NCBI GenBank assembly: GCA_027972325.1
Contig: JAPMOS010000171.1
Span: 1-64,000, forward strand
DNA length: 64,000 nucleotides
From: Paratrimastix pyriformis
Lineage: Eukaryota; Preaxostyla; Paratrimastigidae
Direction: 5' to 3'
Each line of letters starts with the position of its first letter. Positions within the stretch are counted from its first letter, which is position 1. The position numbers and the translations under genes were made by a program. Below the pieces are notes generated by a model. The model ran no database searches. It was not told the origin of the DNA and was given only the letters and a program-made list of their open reading frames with translations. Positions 10,138 through 19,152 of the stretch are shown here, piece by piece.

Positions 10138-10276
10138 ACTTCAAACGAGTAGAGAATATCTCTACTCCGAGGAACACAATAAAGTGTTCCCTAGAGTGTA
10201 ACTTAAGTTTTGGGAAGTATCGACCCAAAACAGAGAGTTACACGAATATAGGAGGAGTAGAGATATTCTCTACTCG
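10138..10276. repeat. DIRS-1 internal complementary region
   Basis: Bases 10138-10190 are the reverse complement of the left outer end (including the GGAACAC hairpin). Bases 10231-10276 are the reverse complement of the right outer end (CTACTCCTCCTATATTCGTG and on to the terminus). Between them is a 40-base stem-loop built on TTTTGGG and CCCAAAA. DIRS elements are thought to use this region to template restoration of both termini when the cDNA circularises. Confidence 0.85.
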
Positions 10277-10333
10277 GTCCCACCCATCCTCCCAGCGGGA
10301 GTTCCCGAACTAGAAGATGGAATGGTGCGCCTT

Positions 10334-10457
10334 GTGCGCGAACCGGGGTGTAGCTGGCTATTCGTGCCGGTATCCGGTTGATTCTTTTCTTCTTTGCGCG
10401 AGGTAGGAAGATGCGCCGAACGCATCACTTCAAACGAGTAGAGAATATCTCTACTCC
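10334..10457 (-). repeat. DIRS-1 right inverted terminal repeat
   Basis: This is the reverse complement of 3706-3829. The element then continues to 10480 with an outer extension ending TAACTCTCTG, also found inverted in the internal complementary region. Confidence 0.85.
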
Positions 10458-10480
10458 TCCTATATTCGTGTAACTCTCTG

Positions 10481-10581
10481 ATTCCCACCTCGCTGTAATA
10501 GCCGATGGCGTCGCTTGAGATGCTGAACACGTAGACGATGTCGTACAGATGGGAGATCTCGCTTAACAACCAGAGAGACAT
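10481..10581 (-). pseudogene. Packaging ATPase of viral element 1, middle fragment
   Basis: Read on the minus strand from 10581, this encodes WLLSEISHLYDIVYVFSISS and then DAIGYYSEVG before DIRS-1 begins at 10480. It fits as the direct continuation of the Walker-A fragment at 11605-11751 (…GKSYLLRN), with LINE-D lying between them. The hydrophobic DIVYVFS strand suits a strand of an FtsK/HerA (A32-like) packaging ATPase core. Walker B and the rest of the gene are not found across DIRS-1 at 3683, so either the left flank has been rearranged or the gene end diverges beyond recognition. Confidence 0.5.
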
Positions 10582-11604
10582 GCTGTGTATTTGCGAGGAC
10601 GCAGGCGAAGAGAAACTTTACTCCCGCCTTCGCGTCGCGCGTTACACGTTCCGATGGGGGCCCTGGGCCTAATGACCTCGTGTTGGGCCCTCCTCGGCCG
10701 GGGCAGCCGCGGCGAGCGGAGCCCCAGTGGGTGGGTGATAGGGGCGGCGGGGAGGTGGGGGTGCCTTGTGTCAGGGGTGCGGCTCGTCGGCAGCCGCCCT
10801 GTTCCGCATGGTCATCAGGGCCAGGGCGTCGCGCACGAGCAGGGTGGCGAGGGAGGAGAGGCACTTCTGGAGGCCCAGCCGGATCTCAGGCGGGGAGGCC
10901 GGGGTGGTCCGAGAGAGGGCCTGCAGCGTGGCCCGAGGGACGACTCCCCGCGCCGAGAGGACGACCGGGACCACGCGGCAGGGTTGCCCGGTGGCTTTCG
11001 AGATCGACCGACAAAGCTCGGCGTAGTGGGTGGCTTTTCCCGCTGCCAGGGCGGGCCAACCCTGGCTGTCGCCCCTGTGATGGCCACGTCCACGAGCCAC
11101 CAGGCGCCGTCGGGGCCCGAGACTGCAGGACCAGGTCCGGGTGCAGGTCTCGGAAGGCCGCTGGGATCTCATCGAGCAGGGGTTGCGGGAGGGCCGGCTG
11201 ACGGTTGGTTACCGAGACCCCCAGGTAGTGCCGGATCACCCAGGCGTCCTGGCCGCCGAACCAGGCCCATAGGCGGCGGACGGCACGGTCGTGCCTGGCC
11301 GTGTAGTAATGGTGGAACCTGCCGCAGGCCGACAGCAGGTGGGCCATGGTCTCTGGGGCCCCGTGGCAGAGCGGGCAGGGTGTGGTCCAGGCAGCGCCCC
11401 CTTGGCCCGCGTAGAGGGCGCGGATGGTTGCCAGGGTGGGGAACGTGCCAAAGAGCAGCCAGACGAGGCGGCGCACCTTCCAGGCGGGGGCCGCGAGCTG
11501 CCGCCAGGCCGCCGAGGCCAGCTTCTGCTCGAGTGTGTCGAGGGTCACCCCCGATGAGGCCATGCTCCGGCGCTGTAGCCACTCGCGGCTGTCTTCCTCA
11601 CATT
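10582..11604 (-). mobile_element. LINE-D: 3' fragment of an RLE-type (R2/CRE-like) non-LTR retrotransposon
   Basis: This GC-rich insertion within the ATPase gene encodes only the end of a LINE polyprotein: a C-terminal zinc knuckle and then a restriction-like endonuclease. It is therefore 5'-truncated and of a different class from LINE-A/B/C, which use an APE nuclease. Boundaries are placed where ATPase coding sequence stops on each side. No clear target duplication is visible, which is not unusual for this class. Confidence 0.65.
10771..11563 (-). pseudogene. LINE-D zinc knuckle and restriction-like endonuclease, frameshifted
   Basis: From 11563 downwards the product reads RRLVWLLFGTFPTLATIRAL, then the zinc motif CPLCHGAPETMAHLLSAC (C-x2-C-x8-H-x4-C) and YYTARHDRAVRRLW. 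A frameshift around 11080-11170 then leads to the PD-(D/E)xK nuclease signature of R2-type LINEs: HPDLVLQSR, a VDVAI-type strand in the neighbouring frame, then THYAELCRSISKATG and CRVVPVVLSARGVVPRATL. The last segment matches the R2 pattern 'KYxxL…VVPIVVGARG'. The nuclease makes target-specific nicks in active members. Confidence 0.75.
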
Positions 11605-11751
11605 GCGCAGTAAGTAACTCTTACCGCTGCGTGGCGTGCCGTAGATGATGCATGTGAACGGTTCGCGTGTAAACGTGTCGAGATCGAATTCGGTGAGCCG
11701 AGATCGAAACTCAGCGTCATCCTGGGCTTGCCGTGGTGTTAGTCTGTCCAT
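11605..11751 (-). pseudogene. Packaging ATPase (FtsK/HerA, A32-like) of viral element 1, N-terminal fragment
   Basis: The gene starts at ATG 11751 on the minus strand (MDRLTPRQAQDDAEFRSRL). A predicted strand and P-loop follow: FTCIIYGTPRSGKSYLLRN, a Walker A of the GxxxSGKS type. After LLRN the frame enters LINE-D. DNA-packaging ATPases of this family are core genes of Polintons, virophages and nucleocytoplasmic viruses and pump genomes into capsids. The gene is divergent from the C2H2-protein gene, with ~68 bp between their starts. Only about 49 residues remain here, so the assignment depends on the P-loop and the context. Confidence 0.65.
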
Positions 11752-11819
11752 TTAGGACTTGCAAATAAACCGCACTTTTCCCGGCTGCTGATATGTGTGG
11801 TGTTTGTTGCCGCACCGAA

Positions 11820-12800
11820 ATGGAGTTCACCTGCGCCAAGTGCAATAAGACATACAAGACCGCAAAGAACCTCGAGCGTCACATGAACGGGAAGCATTCC
11901 GAAAGTGGCGAAGCTGCGAATCCAACTCCGACGGAAGAGACGAAACATGCCGAGCCCGCGCCCGCTGACGTGCCAGAATCAGTTGATGACGTGAGTATGG
12001 GTGGTGACGGTGGTGACGGCGGCGATGATGACTTCTTTGAGCAGGTCCGCGCTGATGCAGCTTTTGAGATGACGCATCCTGACGAGATCGACGATGAACC
12101 TACGAAGCGGAAGGCATCCACTCGCTCAGCCCCGCTTGACGCGCCTCCTCCGTTGCCGTCGATTCCGCTGGAGGAAAAGATTGAGGCGAAGAAGTACGCA
12201 CAGGAAACCGTGACGCCCGACTCGCTCGGTACGAAGCACCCGCAAGCCATTTCGTCGATGCGCGAGCGTGCTGAAAAGGAGCATCTCGTAGCTGGCTTGG
12301 CGAAGCGGTTGGGCATCAAAGAGGTACAGGAAGCCGACTTGCGCGGCATGACGGATGTGGAACTTGAGGCGTATCACTCGCAGTTGCGCGGTAAGGTTGA
12401 TCAGAAGCTTGTTGACGCCCTCACGCACTCGGACGTCATGACCGATACGTACATTGCGGGCGTGAGTGGGTTGGTGATCGCTGGAGGCCGATACATGAAG
12501 CGTGACACCACTCCTGTGCATGGTCAGCTGGAAGCGAATCGTCCGGCCATTTCTGAAGCTATCAAGGACTGGATGCGCGAGAACCCTGAGTTTGCTTCGA
12601 ATCTCACACCGGCAACGCGGCTGTTTGCCGTGACCATGGCCTCCGTCGTCTCAGGAGTGATGCAGTCGACTCCACTCGACCCGCTTAAAAAAGCCCCTTC
12701 GACGAACTCCTCCCAGGCGACATCGCCTTCGTCATCCGCGCCGTCATCATCTACCGACGCGTCAGATCCGTTTGCCAAAGTACCGTTCGTGCACCATTAA
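11820..12800 (+). CDS. C2H2 zinc-finger protein of viral element 1
   Basis: I place the start at ATG 11820 rather than 11793 because CCGAAATGG matches the start context of the other genes of this element (GAAATGG) and the product then begins directly with a classical finger: FTCAKCNKTYKTAKNLERHM followed by NGKH (C-x2-C-x12-H-x4-H). After the finger come an acidic linker (GGDGGDGGDDD), a helical region from about residue 110 to 270 (DLRGMTDVELEAYHSQLRGK, PATRLFAVTMASVVSGV) and a Ser/Thr/Pro-rich tail. The finger suggests nucleic-acid binding. The rest matches nothing I recognise. It is the first gene of a rightward block and is intact. Confidence 0.75.
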   Translation: MEFTCAKCNKTYKTAKNLERHMNGKHSESGEAANPTPTEETKHAEPAPADVPESVDDVSMGGDGGDGGDDDFFEQVRADAAFEMTHPDEIDDEPTKRKASTRSAPLDAPPPLPSIPLEEKIEAKKYAQETVTPDSLGTKHPQAISSMRERAEKEHLVAGLAKRLGIKEVQEADLRGMTDVELEAYHSQLRGKVDQKLVDALTHSDVMTDTYIAGVSGLVIAGGRYMKRDTTPVHGQLEANRPAISEAIKDWMRENPEFASNLTPATRLFAVTMASVVSGVMQSTPLDPLKKAPSTNSSQATSPSSSAPSSSTDASDPFAKVPFVHH

Positions 12801-12822
12801 ACCTGCTCCGTCGCTGTACACG

Positions 12823-12843
12823 TTTTTTATGCTGCCGAAATGG
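12823..12843 (+). promoter_or_regulatory. T-tract late-type promoter motif before gene 12840
   Basis: A run of six T at 12823-12828 is followed 11 bases later by the start, with context CCGAAATGG. The same layout, T6-8 then 11 or 10 bases then (A)AATGG, precedes the genes at 14143 and 17342. Poxviruses and several relatives also place a T-run close to late-gene starts. The role is inferred. Confidence 0.5.
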
Positions 12844-13556
12844 ACAGGCCTATCGCCGAAGACTTCAACGAAGAGTGGAGCAAACAGATACGCGATCATG
12901 GCTGGGATTGGATGACCGCTGAAGAGAAGCTTGGTCACCGCATCTCACTCAACTTATATCGTCAACTCGCAACAGGGAAGCGCGACTCCATGACGAATCC
13001 AGAGGCTGTCGCCGTTCTCGCGATGATGGAGACGTCGTTTCGTGAATACACCAGGGCGATGGCTGAGTATCGCGAGGCGCAAGCCCAGTGGTCGGCCAAC
13101 GAGGCCCATCTCAACGAAGGAATTGAGAGCTTTCAGTACGCGTTCAGTCGTAACAAGGCAGTCGAAGTGCCGAAGGGCGCAGATCGCACGCTTGAGCGTT
13201 ACAACCGCTACAACGAGTTGGAGTTCCTGATGTACGGCACGCAGCCTTCCCGTATTGGCTCACGTTTCTGGACCACGGTGGACGTCAATGCATGGTTCAT
13301 GACGTTTTATCAGTACCCCAACAACGCCGCTATCGTACGCTTCTACAGCGAGCTGGCCACTCATCAATCGCCTCCCGTCAAGCCGGAACCCATCAGCTTC
13401 GGCAACGTCTTCTTCAACACGCAAACGATCGATGTGAGCATTGTAGGAAACGGATCTGAGTATAGGCACGATGCAGCTCATCAACGCCAGCGACTCCATG
13501 TTCCAAGTTCAGACGCTCGCCTCTATGACGGCACAAGAGCGCGCAGTGGCCAGTGA
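12840..13556 (+). CDS. Virus-element protein of unknown function (helical)
   Basis: ATG 12840 has the element's typical GAAATGG context and the T-tract upstream. The product (238 aa) is helical: EEKLGHRISLNLYRQLATGK, REYTRAMAEYREAQAQWSAN. It also contains an aromatic-rich stretch, VDVNAWFMTFYQYPNNAAI. The last ~35 residues (HDAAHQRQRLHVPSSDARLY) overlap the next gene in another frame and are compositionally unlike the rest. Either the two genes overlap by 86 bp or a frameshift has separated one longer protein. A minor virion protein is plausible from its place in the block of structural genes. No family is recognised. Confidence 0.6.
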   Translation: MDRPIAEDFNEEWSKQIRDHGWDWMTAEEKLGHRISLNLYRQLATGKRDSMTNPEAVAVLAMMETSFREYTRAMAEYREAQAQWSANEAHLNEGIESFQYAFSRNKAVEVPKGADRTLERYNRYNELEFLMYGTQPSRIGSRFWTTVDVNAWFMTFYQYPNNAAIVRFYSELATHQSPPVKPEPISFGNVFFNTQTIDVSIVGNGSEYRHDAAHQRQRLHVPSSDARLYDGTRARSGQ

Positions 13557-14097
13557 GACCGCACGATACTACACAGCGCTACGTCACATTGCGGAAGTGC
13601 AGAATGATCATCGCACGTCGCTGCAGGCTGAGGCAAAGACGATTGCACAACGGACGGCCGAGCTGCGTCAGATGAAGGCAACCTCCTCACTGCTGTCCGA
13701 TTTGGGTTCTGTTGAAAAGCGCTACCGCATGACGCTTCCCGAGTATGGCCGCGAGATCAAGTTCATATCGGAGACGGAGGCATCGCAGCGTGACCTGGAA
13801 CGCATTATGTTGCATCTTCATGAGAGCATCGAGTACGATAGCGCGCAGCTGACTGAGAGCGTCAAGGCATTCGAAACGCGCAAGACGCAGTTTGACCAGA
13901 TGATTAACTCACAGCTCACAACCGAAAACACGTACCATTACGAAGCGTTGCGACGTATCTCAAGCGAACCCACTCCGGCGCCCGCTCCCGTACCTGTTAT
14001 CACGCCTGTCGTTGAACCTCCTGCACCAGAACGCACTCCCAACACGACTCTCATTGCTTCCGTAGCCACCGTACTCGGCTTGCTGATGATCGCGTAA
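13471..14097 (+). CDS. Coiled-coil protein with C-terminal membrane anchor
   Basis: The 208-residue product is almost all helix with heptad-like patterns (RTSLQAEAKTIAQRTAELRQ, SQRDLERIMLHLHESIEYDS). A Pro/Ala linker (PTPAPAPVPVITPVVEPPAP) and a single hydrophobic segment at the extreme C-terminus (TLIASVATVLGLLMIA) follow. A tail-anchored membrane protein of the virion is possible. Upstream, its frame is closed by TAG at 13444, so a fusion with the preceding gene would need a shift between 13447 and 13471. The start ATG 13471 has no T-tract, unlike its neighbours, which favours translation as part of, or coupled to, the upstream gene. Confidence 0.6.
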   Translation: MQLINASDSMFQVQTLASMTAQERAVASETARYYTALRHIAEVQNDHRTSLQAEAKTIAQRTAELRQMKATSSLLSDLGSVEKRYRMTLPEYGREIKFISETEASQRDLERIMLHLHESIEYDSAQLTESVKAFETRKTQFDQMINSQLTTENTYHYEALRRISSEPTPAPAPVPVITPVVEPPAPERTPNTTLIASVATVLGLLMIA

Positions 14098-14123
14098 ACG
14101 GTACAGTGTCGCGAAGCCACCTA

Positions 14124-14146
14124 TTTTTTTTGTCGTCGCTAAATGG
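14124..14146 (+). promoter_or_regulatory. T-tract late-type promoter motif before the fibre gene
   Basis: TATTTTTTTT ends at 14131 and ATG lies at 14143 (11 bases between), with context CTAAATGGC. The spacing and sequence match the motifs at 12823 and 17326. Confidence 0.5.
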
Positions 14147-17100
14147 CTGACTCAAGCACTAGTATTCAAGCTGCGCAGCTCGTTCTCTGTCCTGGAGCAT
14201 CAACTGCGCAAATCACAACAAGTAGCAACAACCCGGTCAAGTTTCCAACGGGTGCAATCGCTTCATCGCTTTCCGTCACGGGAGCATCCGACTTTGTGGG
14301 CGATGTTGTGTTTCATGGTAACGTCGCGCTCTCACAAGCACCAACAATGGACCTCAAGCTGCGGCAACTCACGGACGTCTCAATCGCTGCAGACGACACT
14401 ACTGATAGGCGACTGATGCGTTACGACACGACACTGGGGAAATGGGTTGCGGATATCACGTACGACGAAGCGGCCTCATCGGGCACGGTCGTGAAGCGGA
14501 CGGCAAATGGGACAATCAACGCAGCGGTGATCAATGCCTCGGGCTCGCTTGTTGCGGACACGGTTTCTGAACGTACAGCCGATCATGGAGTGAGTGTGGA
14601 TGGGGTGACGATGCGTGACGGGATGGTGAACGCATCAAAGCTCGTGACTGCTACCGTGGAGACAGCAACGCCTTCTCTAACTGATCTCAACCTTAACGGC
14701 GTTACGGTGCGCGGAGGCAACCTCACCGCACAAACTCTGAGACTGAGCGGGCTTGCTTCGGGAGACGTTTATAGCACGAATGGCGCCATCACTGTCGTCG
14801 CTAATCGCGATCGCACCGGCTTTGAAGCATTCGACAACACGCCAGGTTATGCGTTCGACGCGTCTTATCATCTCGCCGTTGAGAGCGGTACAGGATGGGT
14901 TGCCGGTAAGCGTTTCGCGTGGACTCCTGCTGTACTGAACACTGATACGACCGTCGGCACTCCAACGCATCTCACAGTTGGAGGTGATGGGGCTCTCGCG
15001 GTTACGGGTGATGATTCTGATTCGATATGGACGGGCAATGTCGTGCTGCTCACCTTCCTACACACGGCGGCGCGGAGCTACGTGACGAACGATTACCTTA
15101 CAACGGTTGATACGAGCCCTCTTTGTATGACCGCGCTCGATCACGCAGTAGGGACGACGCTTTCACCCGACTTCGCAGCCACGCTAACGGGAACGCAACT
15201 CGCGCTCTCGCCGTAGACCCTTTCGTACCGCGGCATCACAATCAAGTCTGCGGCAATCACTAACGTTACCGAGATCCACAACTTTGCGTTCAGCGGCGGC
15301 GTTTGGAGCGTCCCACAGATTAGCACCAGCATCATTGCGCGGACGAGCTCAGGCGCGCAAAGCACAAACTACAGCGTACACCTACTCGGGTTGATGCCCT
15401 GCGCGGCGGGCCCAATCGTCGTAGATATTTTGAGTCCTAACACGTTCACTTCTGCGCCCGAAGCGGCCATCTCCATTGATAACCGGGCGACAAGCATCCA
15501 GTTCGTTGGCTCTCTCGCCATGCTTCACGTCGTGCCTTTCATGTGGGTCATCCTTCAGAATTCGACGAGCGTGGTGGCCTCAACCTATCCAATCCGTTCA
15601 CCGAGTGCTCCGACGCGTGAGAAGCTGGTCCTCACGATGAACGATCTCAGCGATTCCATGTTCAGCATCAACGGTGGCATTGGCCGGATATTTAGGCCTG
15701 ATGCGACACGCGCCCTCGTGATCAACTCCATCGCGTCCGAGTCGTACACCACAATGAGCAGCGCACTCAAGCTCACGTATGGCGGCTACACGACAGGGTT
15801 TGTATCGCGTGCCGCAGATGGAGTACTCAGCATGACCACAGGATCGTCAACGGCAACCAACTCCAGCATCGTGCTGCGTGATGCGACTGGCGCGAGCGCC
15901 TTCACCACACTCTCAACCAGCGGGGCAGCGACGATTGGCGGCATCCTCACTGTACCCTCGGTTGCGTCGGCGGGAAACCTCAAGTTGCTTCTGAGCGGTT
16001 CGAACACAACGTGCGGCGTGTATTGGGGTGGCTCAACTGCGGGATCTGGTCTTGATGGTGTGGGCACTCCGCCGTCATGCACTGCACTCGCACTCACTGG
16101 CAACTGTTTACGTCTCAAGACAGGCACCTCAACCGCAGGAACGGGTCTCATCGTCGAGGATAACAGCGGCGCCGTTAACTTTGCCGTGAACACATCCGGT
16201 GCGTCCTACTCCCGTGGAAACCACATCATTGGCGGGTCGCTGACCATTGGTGGAACGACCTCCGCAAGCTTGCTGGGCACCGATTCTACGGGTCTTGTCG
16301 TCGCACGCACTGCTTCGATCAACTCGGCGATAAATACCTATGCCCTCCGCACTGGTGACGGGTCGTGTGGCTTCCACAAAGTTACTGGACCTGTTGGAAG
16401 CACGTTGCGGCTGGTGATGAACGGCACAGACCCAAACTGGGGGATGTATTACTCAGCTGTTGGCGCTACCGCACTGAACACTAACATCTATGCGCCCGGT
16501 TGCAGCCCGATTGGTTTGACTGGCCCAGCAATCCATCTGAGCACATACAACGCTGACTCGGCGGGGTTCGTTTACGAGTCGACAAGCGGAACATCTGGAA
16601 CGACAGCAGTGCCGCAGTTTGCAGTGAACGCGCTCTCCGGCAACACGTACGTGAACGGAACTCTAACCGTCAACGGGGCTGAGATGCGCATTGGTTCCGG
16701 TGCAGCTGCTTCTGTCGCGAACACGAATGCCCTCACCATGCAATCCGACCAGAACGTAGTTGTGATCTCTGCCGATGTATCAGGCGCGATATACGCAGCC
16801 AACTCGAGCAACCCCAGCATCTTCTTACGCGCTGAGGGCGTCGACGTTATCAAGCTCAACAAGACCAAGTTCTACTCACTGGTGGCACGCCAGACAACAC
16901 TGGATACGGATGGCCTGGACCTCCGCATCGACAACGACGGGAAGATTGGCCTGCCTGCGTCCGCTGCAAAGTACAAGACCGATATCGTCAACATGGAAGA
17001 CACGTCCTCATTATATCGGCTGCGCCCGGTTAACTTCCGGTACAGGAGCGATCCATCCGGCGCGAAGTGTTATGGTTTGATTGCCGATGAAGCCGTTACC

Positions 17101-17289
17101 GTGTGTCCCGATCTCGTACGTATGAAGGACGGCGAAGTGGAGGGGCTTTACGATCACAAGTTGCCGTTCATGCTGCTGAACGAGATCCAGAAACAGCACG
17201 CCACTATTGTCTCGCTACAAGCCCAAGTTGATGACCTGCGCTCCGGCATGGCGGCGCTGCTTGAGGTGGTGAAGGCGAAGCTGCAGTAA
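14143..17289 (+). pseudogene. Fibre/tail-spike-like protein with S74 intramolecular chaperone, one in-frame TAG
   Basis: One frame runs from ATG 14143 to TAA 17287-17289 (1048 codons plus stop) and is broken only by TAG at 15214-15216. The frame stays open on both sides of it (YRGITIKSAAITNVTEIHNF just after), so this is a single gene. The N-terminus resembles the fibre at 40071. The middle consists of Gly/Ser/Thr-rich beta repeats. Residues ~940-1048 form a peptidase S74 domain: AKYKTDIVNMEDTSSLYRLR, PVNFRYRSDP, CYGLIADEAVTVCPDLV, LPFMLLNEIQKQHATIVSLQ. In phage tail spikes this domain trimerises the fibre and cuts itself off. A host-attachment fibre is the likely role. The TAG may be a nonsense mutation or a readthrough site. 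Confidence 0.8.
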
Positions 17290-17325
17290 AGCGTGCCATT
17301 TTTCGGTTGCTCTCGCAGGTGTCTA

Positions 17326-17345
17326 TTTTTTCCAAGTCGAAATGG
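17326..17345 (+). promoter_or_regulatory. T-tract late-type promoter motif before gene 17342
   Basis: TATTTTTT ends at 17331 and ATG lies at 17342 (10 bases between), with context GTCGAAATGGC, nearly the same as before 12840 and 14143. Confidence 0.5.
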
Positions 17346-18277
17346 CTGCACCAACACAAGCAATCTCTGCTCAAGTCAAAGCACTCCAAGCAGATCTTCA
17401 GGCGCGTTCCGCTGCTGCGACGGTGATGGAACCAGTGAACGTGCCACCTCCTCCCACGCTTGCCGTCGATCCGGCCGGCGTTCCCAATCCACCCGTGGAA
17501 CCCACAGACGAGATCGTGGAGATTGAGTTTGCGGACAAGGTGAAGCGCAACATCAAGGCTTCGTGGCAACGTCAAGTACCGCTTCTCGCGTCGAGCAAGA
17601 TCATGAGGAGCTCACTCAAGTTTGACCGTTACATCTTCCCCCTTCTGAACGGCGACACGTTGCGCTGGAGTGAGGACGTGGACACAAAGCGCGAGCTCGG
17701 CGAGATGGTAGAAGAGCTGCGCTGCTACGGAATGGCGCTTTCCGAAGAGCAACTCCAGTCGGTCTCGGACGGCAGCGGCTTCACGCGCCAGATCAACAAG
17801 GTGCGCGACTACATCAACTCTCATGAGACCGCATGCTTCAACCGCTCGTACCGAAATGCGACAACGCAGTTTGCCGCGCAATGGGATAAGTACGTCGCCG
17901 TGCTCGGCGCGAAACTCCAATGCGAGAAGATGGAATCACTCAAGTTCACGCTGCTCCGGGATACGGTGGTGTCGAAAGATATCTACAGCTTGCTTGATCT
18001 GAACCTCAAGTATCGCAACGTCGTGTATGAGTTCTTCGACTGGTTTGACGCGTTTGTGATCAGAGGCGACCGGGAAGGTCTCGTGCGGCGGACTGTGGAT
18101 GTCGCCCTGAACATCGACATGAGTGTGTTGAATGGCGCCTCAGATGTGATGTCGATCGTGAGCAACATCTTAACCAGCTTCAAGGGCGCAAACATCAACA
18201 AGGAGACTATAATCGCCAAGCTCGCAAGCATCGCGCAAGTCAGTGAGCTTCGTGGACAGGGTGAGACATCGGCCTAA
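17342..18277 (+). CDS. Conserved virion-block protein, homologous to the gene at 44494/51383
   Basis: This 311-residue, intact protein starts in the context CGAAATGGC. The N-terminal ~60 residues are Pro/Val-rich and disordered. The rest is predominantly helical (DKVKRNIKASWQRQVPLLAS, RQINKVRDYINSHETACFNR). Its C-terminal third, LNLKYRNVVYEFFDWFDAFV and on to MSIVSNILTSFKGANINKET, aligns without gaps with the reconstructed protein of element 2 (MNVKYNNTIYKFIRYFELYV). In both elements it lies after the fibre gene on the same strand. Conservation between two diverged elements marks it as a core gene of this lineage. I do not recognise a published family. Confidence 0.7.
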   Translation: MAAPTQAISAQVKALQADLQARSAAATVMEPVNVPPPPTLAVDPAGVPNPPVEPTDEIVEIEFADKVKRNIKASWQRQVPLLASSKIMRSSLKFDRYIFPLLNGDTLRWSEDVDTKRELGEMVEELRCYGMALSEEQLQSVSDGSGFTRQINKVRDYINSHETACFNRSYRNATTQFAAQWDKYVAVLGAKLQCEKMESLKFTLLRDTVVSKDIYSLLDLNLKYRNVVYEFFDWFDAFVIRGDREGLVRRTVDVALNIDMSVLNGASDVMSIVSNILTSFKGANINKETIIAKLASIAQVSELRGQGETSA

Positions 18278-18334
18278 ACCCGCGACGGGTAAAACTGACC
18301 AGTTTTGGCGCCTGTGTGTGCGTTTGATTTTTTC

Positions 18335-18994
18335 ATGTCGTCAAAACACTCCATCACAATGGAAGCAGGAGCAGTTCATTTACCAGTAGCACACCCTCGA
18401 GTGCCAAGAGCGAAGGCAGCGGCGACGAATTTACCACGGCCTCGGTGGGATGCCCCAGTCCTGAAGCAAGAAGCTCGCGTGGCTAGGCCGAAGCCCTCAA
18501 TGGAGCAAGCTTGGGAGAATTTAGAGAAGGCGGGTCGATCCTATTTCCTCACGAATTGGCGCGGCGACCTTAAGGCCCAAATCGCATCTCGCAACAACTT
18601 TCGCAAGTATGTGATCAGTTATGCCAAAGCCGAGGCGCGCCATTTCCGTACGCCGCCTGCGGTTCCACCATATCGCATGAATGAGGCCGAGAAAGCCGCT
18701 GTGAAGCAGGCATATCAAACTGCGAAAGCGGAGGCAATCGCCGAGTATGGAAACCCTGATCTCGCACGGACAAAGGAGGAGCGGACCGCGCTCATGAAGC
18801 AAGTTAATGGGGCTGCGCTCCGGGCATCTGCAACGCTGGGCGCCCAGATCAGGCGTGAAGGCAGACGTGGAGGCGTTGGCTGGTCGCTTAGGATGCCTGG
18901 GCATCACGACGCTAACCCATACACGCGGGAGGCCCCGTTCAATAGATACGACGGAGCTGAGGATCATCAAGACGGCTTCGGAGCGCCTCGTTAA
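18335..18994 (+). CDS. Basic protein of unknown function
   Basis: The frame is open from 18305. ATG 18335 and ATG 18359 (CACAATGG) are the likelier starts because a T6 tract lies at 18328-18333. The product of ~200-220 residues is basic and rich in Ala and Arg (HPRVPRAKAAATNLPRPRWD, RTPPAVPPYRMNEAEKAAVK, GRRGGVGWSLRMPGHHDANP). No domain or membrane segment is evident. A basic, DNA-condensing or core virion role would fit its composition, but that is a guess. The gene ends in TAA at 18992-18994. Confidence 0.5.
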   Translation: MSSKHSITMEAGAVHLPVAHPRVPRAKAAATNLPRPRWDAPVLKQEARVARPKPSMEQAWENLEKAGRSYFLTNWRGDLKAQIASRNNFRKYVISYAKAEARHFRTPPAVPPYRMNEAEKAAVKQAYQTAKAEAIAEYGNPDLARTKEERTALMKQVNGAALRASATLGAQIRREGRRGGVGWSLRMPGHHDANPYTREAPFNRYDGAEDHQDGFGAPR

Positions 18995-19152
18995 AAACTG
19001 ATTAAGGACGCCCGACCCCCAGAAAAAGCAAGGCGCAGGAAAATAACCCGCCCGCCCAAAAATTTTCAAAATTTTGGGTTTTCTACTTTTTGAAAACTTT
19101 TTTTCACTTTTAAAAGAATTTCTGGGCGGCGAAAAAATATCTCGCCTTCAAA
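18995..19152 (+). terminator. AT-rich intergenic region with a strong hairpin
   Basis: A near-perfect inverted repeat, CCCAAAAATTTTCAAAATTTTGGG, lies at 19055-19078. It is followed by runs of T and A and by CTACTTTTTGAAAACTTTTT. This is the most AT-rich stretch of element 1 and separates the virion-gene block from the recombinase gene. It may end transcription of the upstream gene and carry the promoter of the next. An origin role cannot be excluded. Confidence 0.4.

Larger units (their letters stand above)
3684..10480 (+). mobile_element. DIRS-1: DIRS-type tyrosine-recombinase retrotransposon
   Basis: The element has the diagnostic DIRS architecture: inverted terminal repeats (3706-3829 and 10334-10457, about 124 bp), unequal outer extensions (3684-3705 and 10458-10480) and an internal complementary region at 10138-10276. 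That region contains the reverse complement of both outer ends. It encodes, left to right, a Gag-like protein, RT-RNase H and a tyrosine recombinase. No target duplication is seen, as expected for recombinase-mediated integration. Frameshifts in RT and YR suggest an inactive copy. The right end cuts the minus-strand ATPase gene of viral element 1. Confidence 0.85.

Noticed and set aside
14143-17289. Prophage origin because of the S74 fibre
   Set aside because: The fibre shares a gene block with a packaging ATPase and is homologous to the one beside Polinton genes; no phage tail, terminase or bacterial-type genes or ribosome-binding sites are present.
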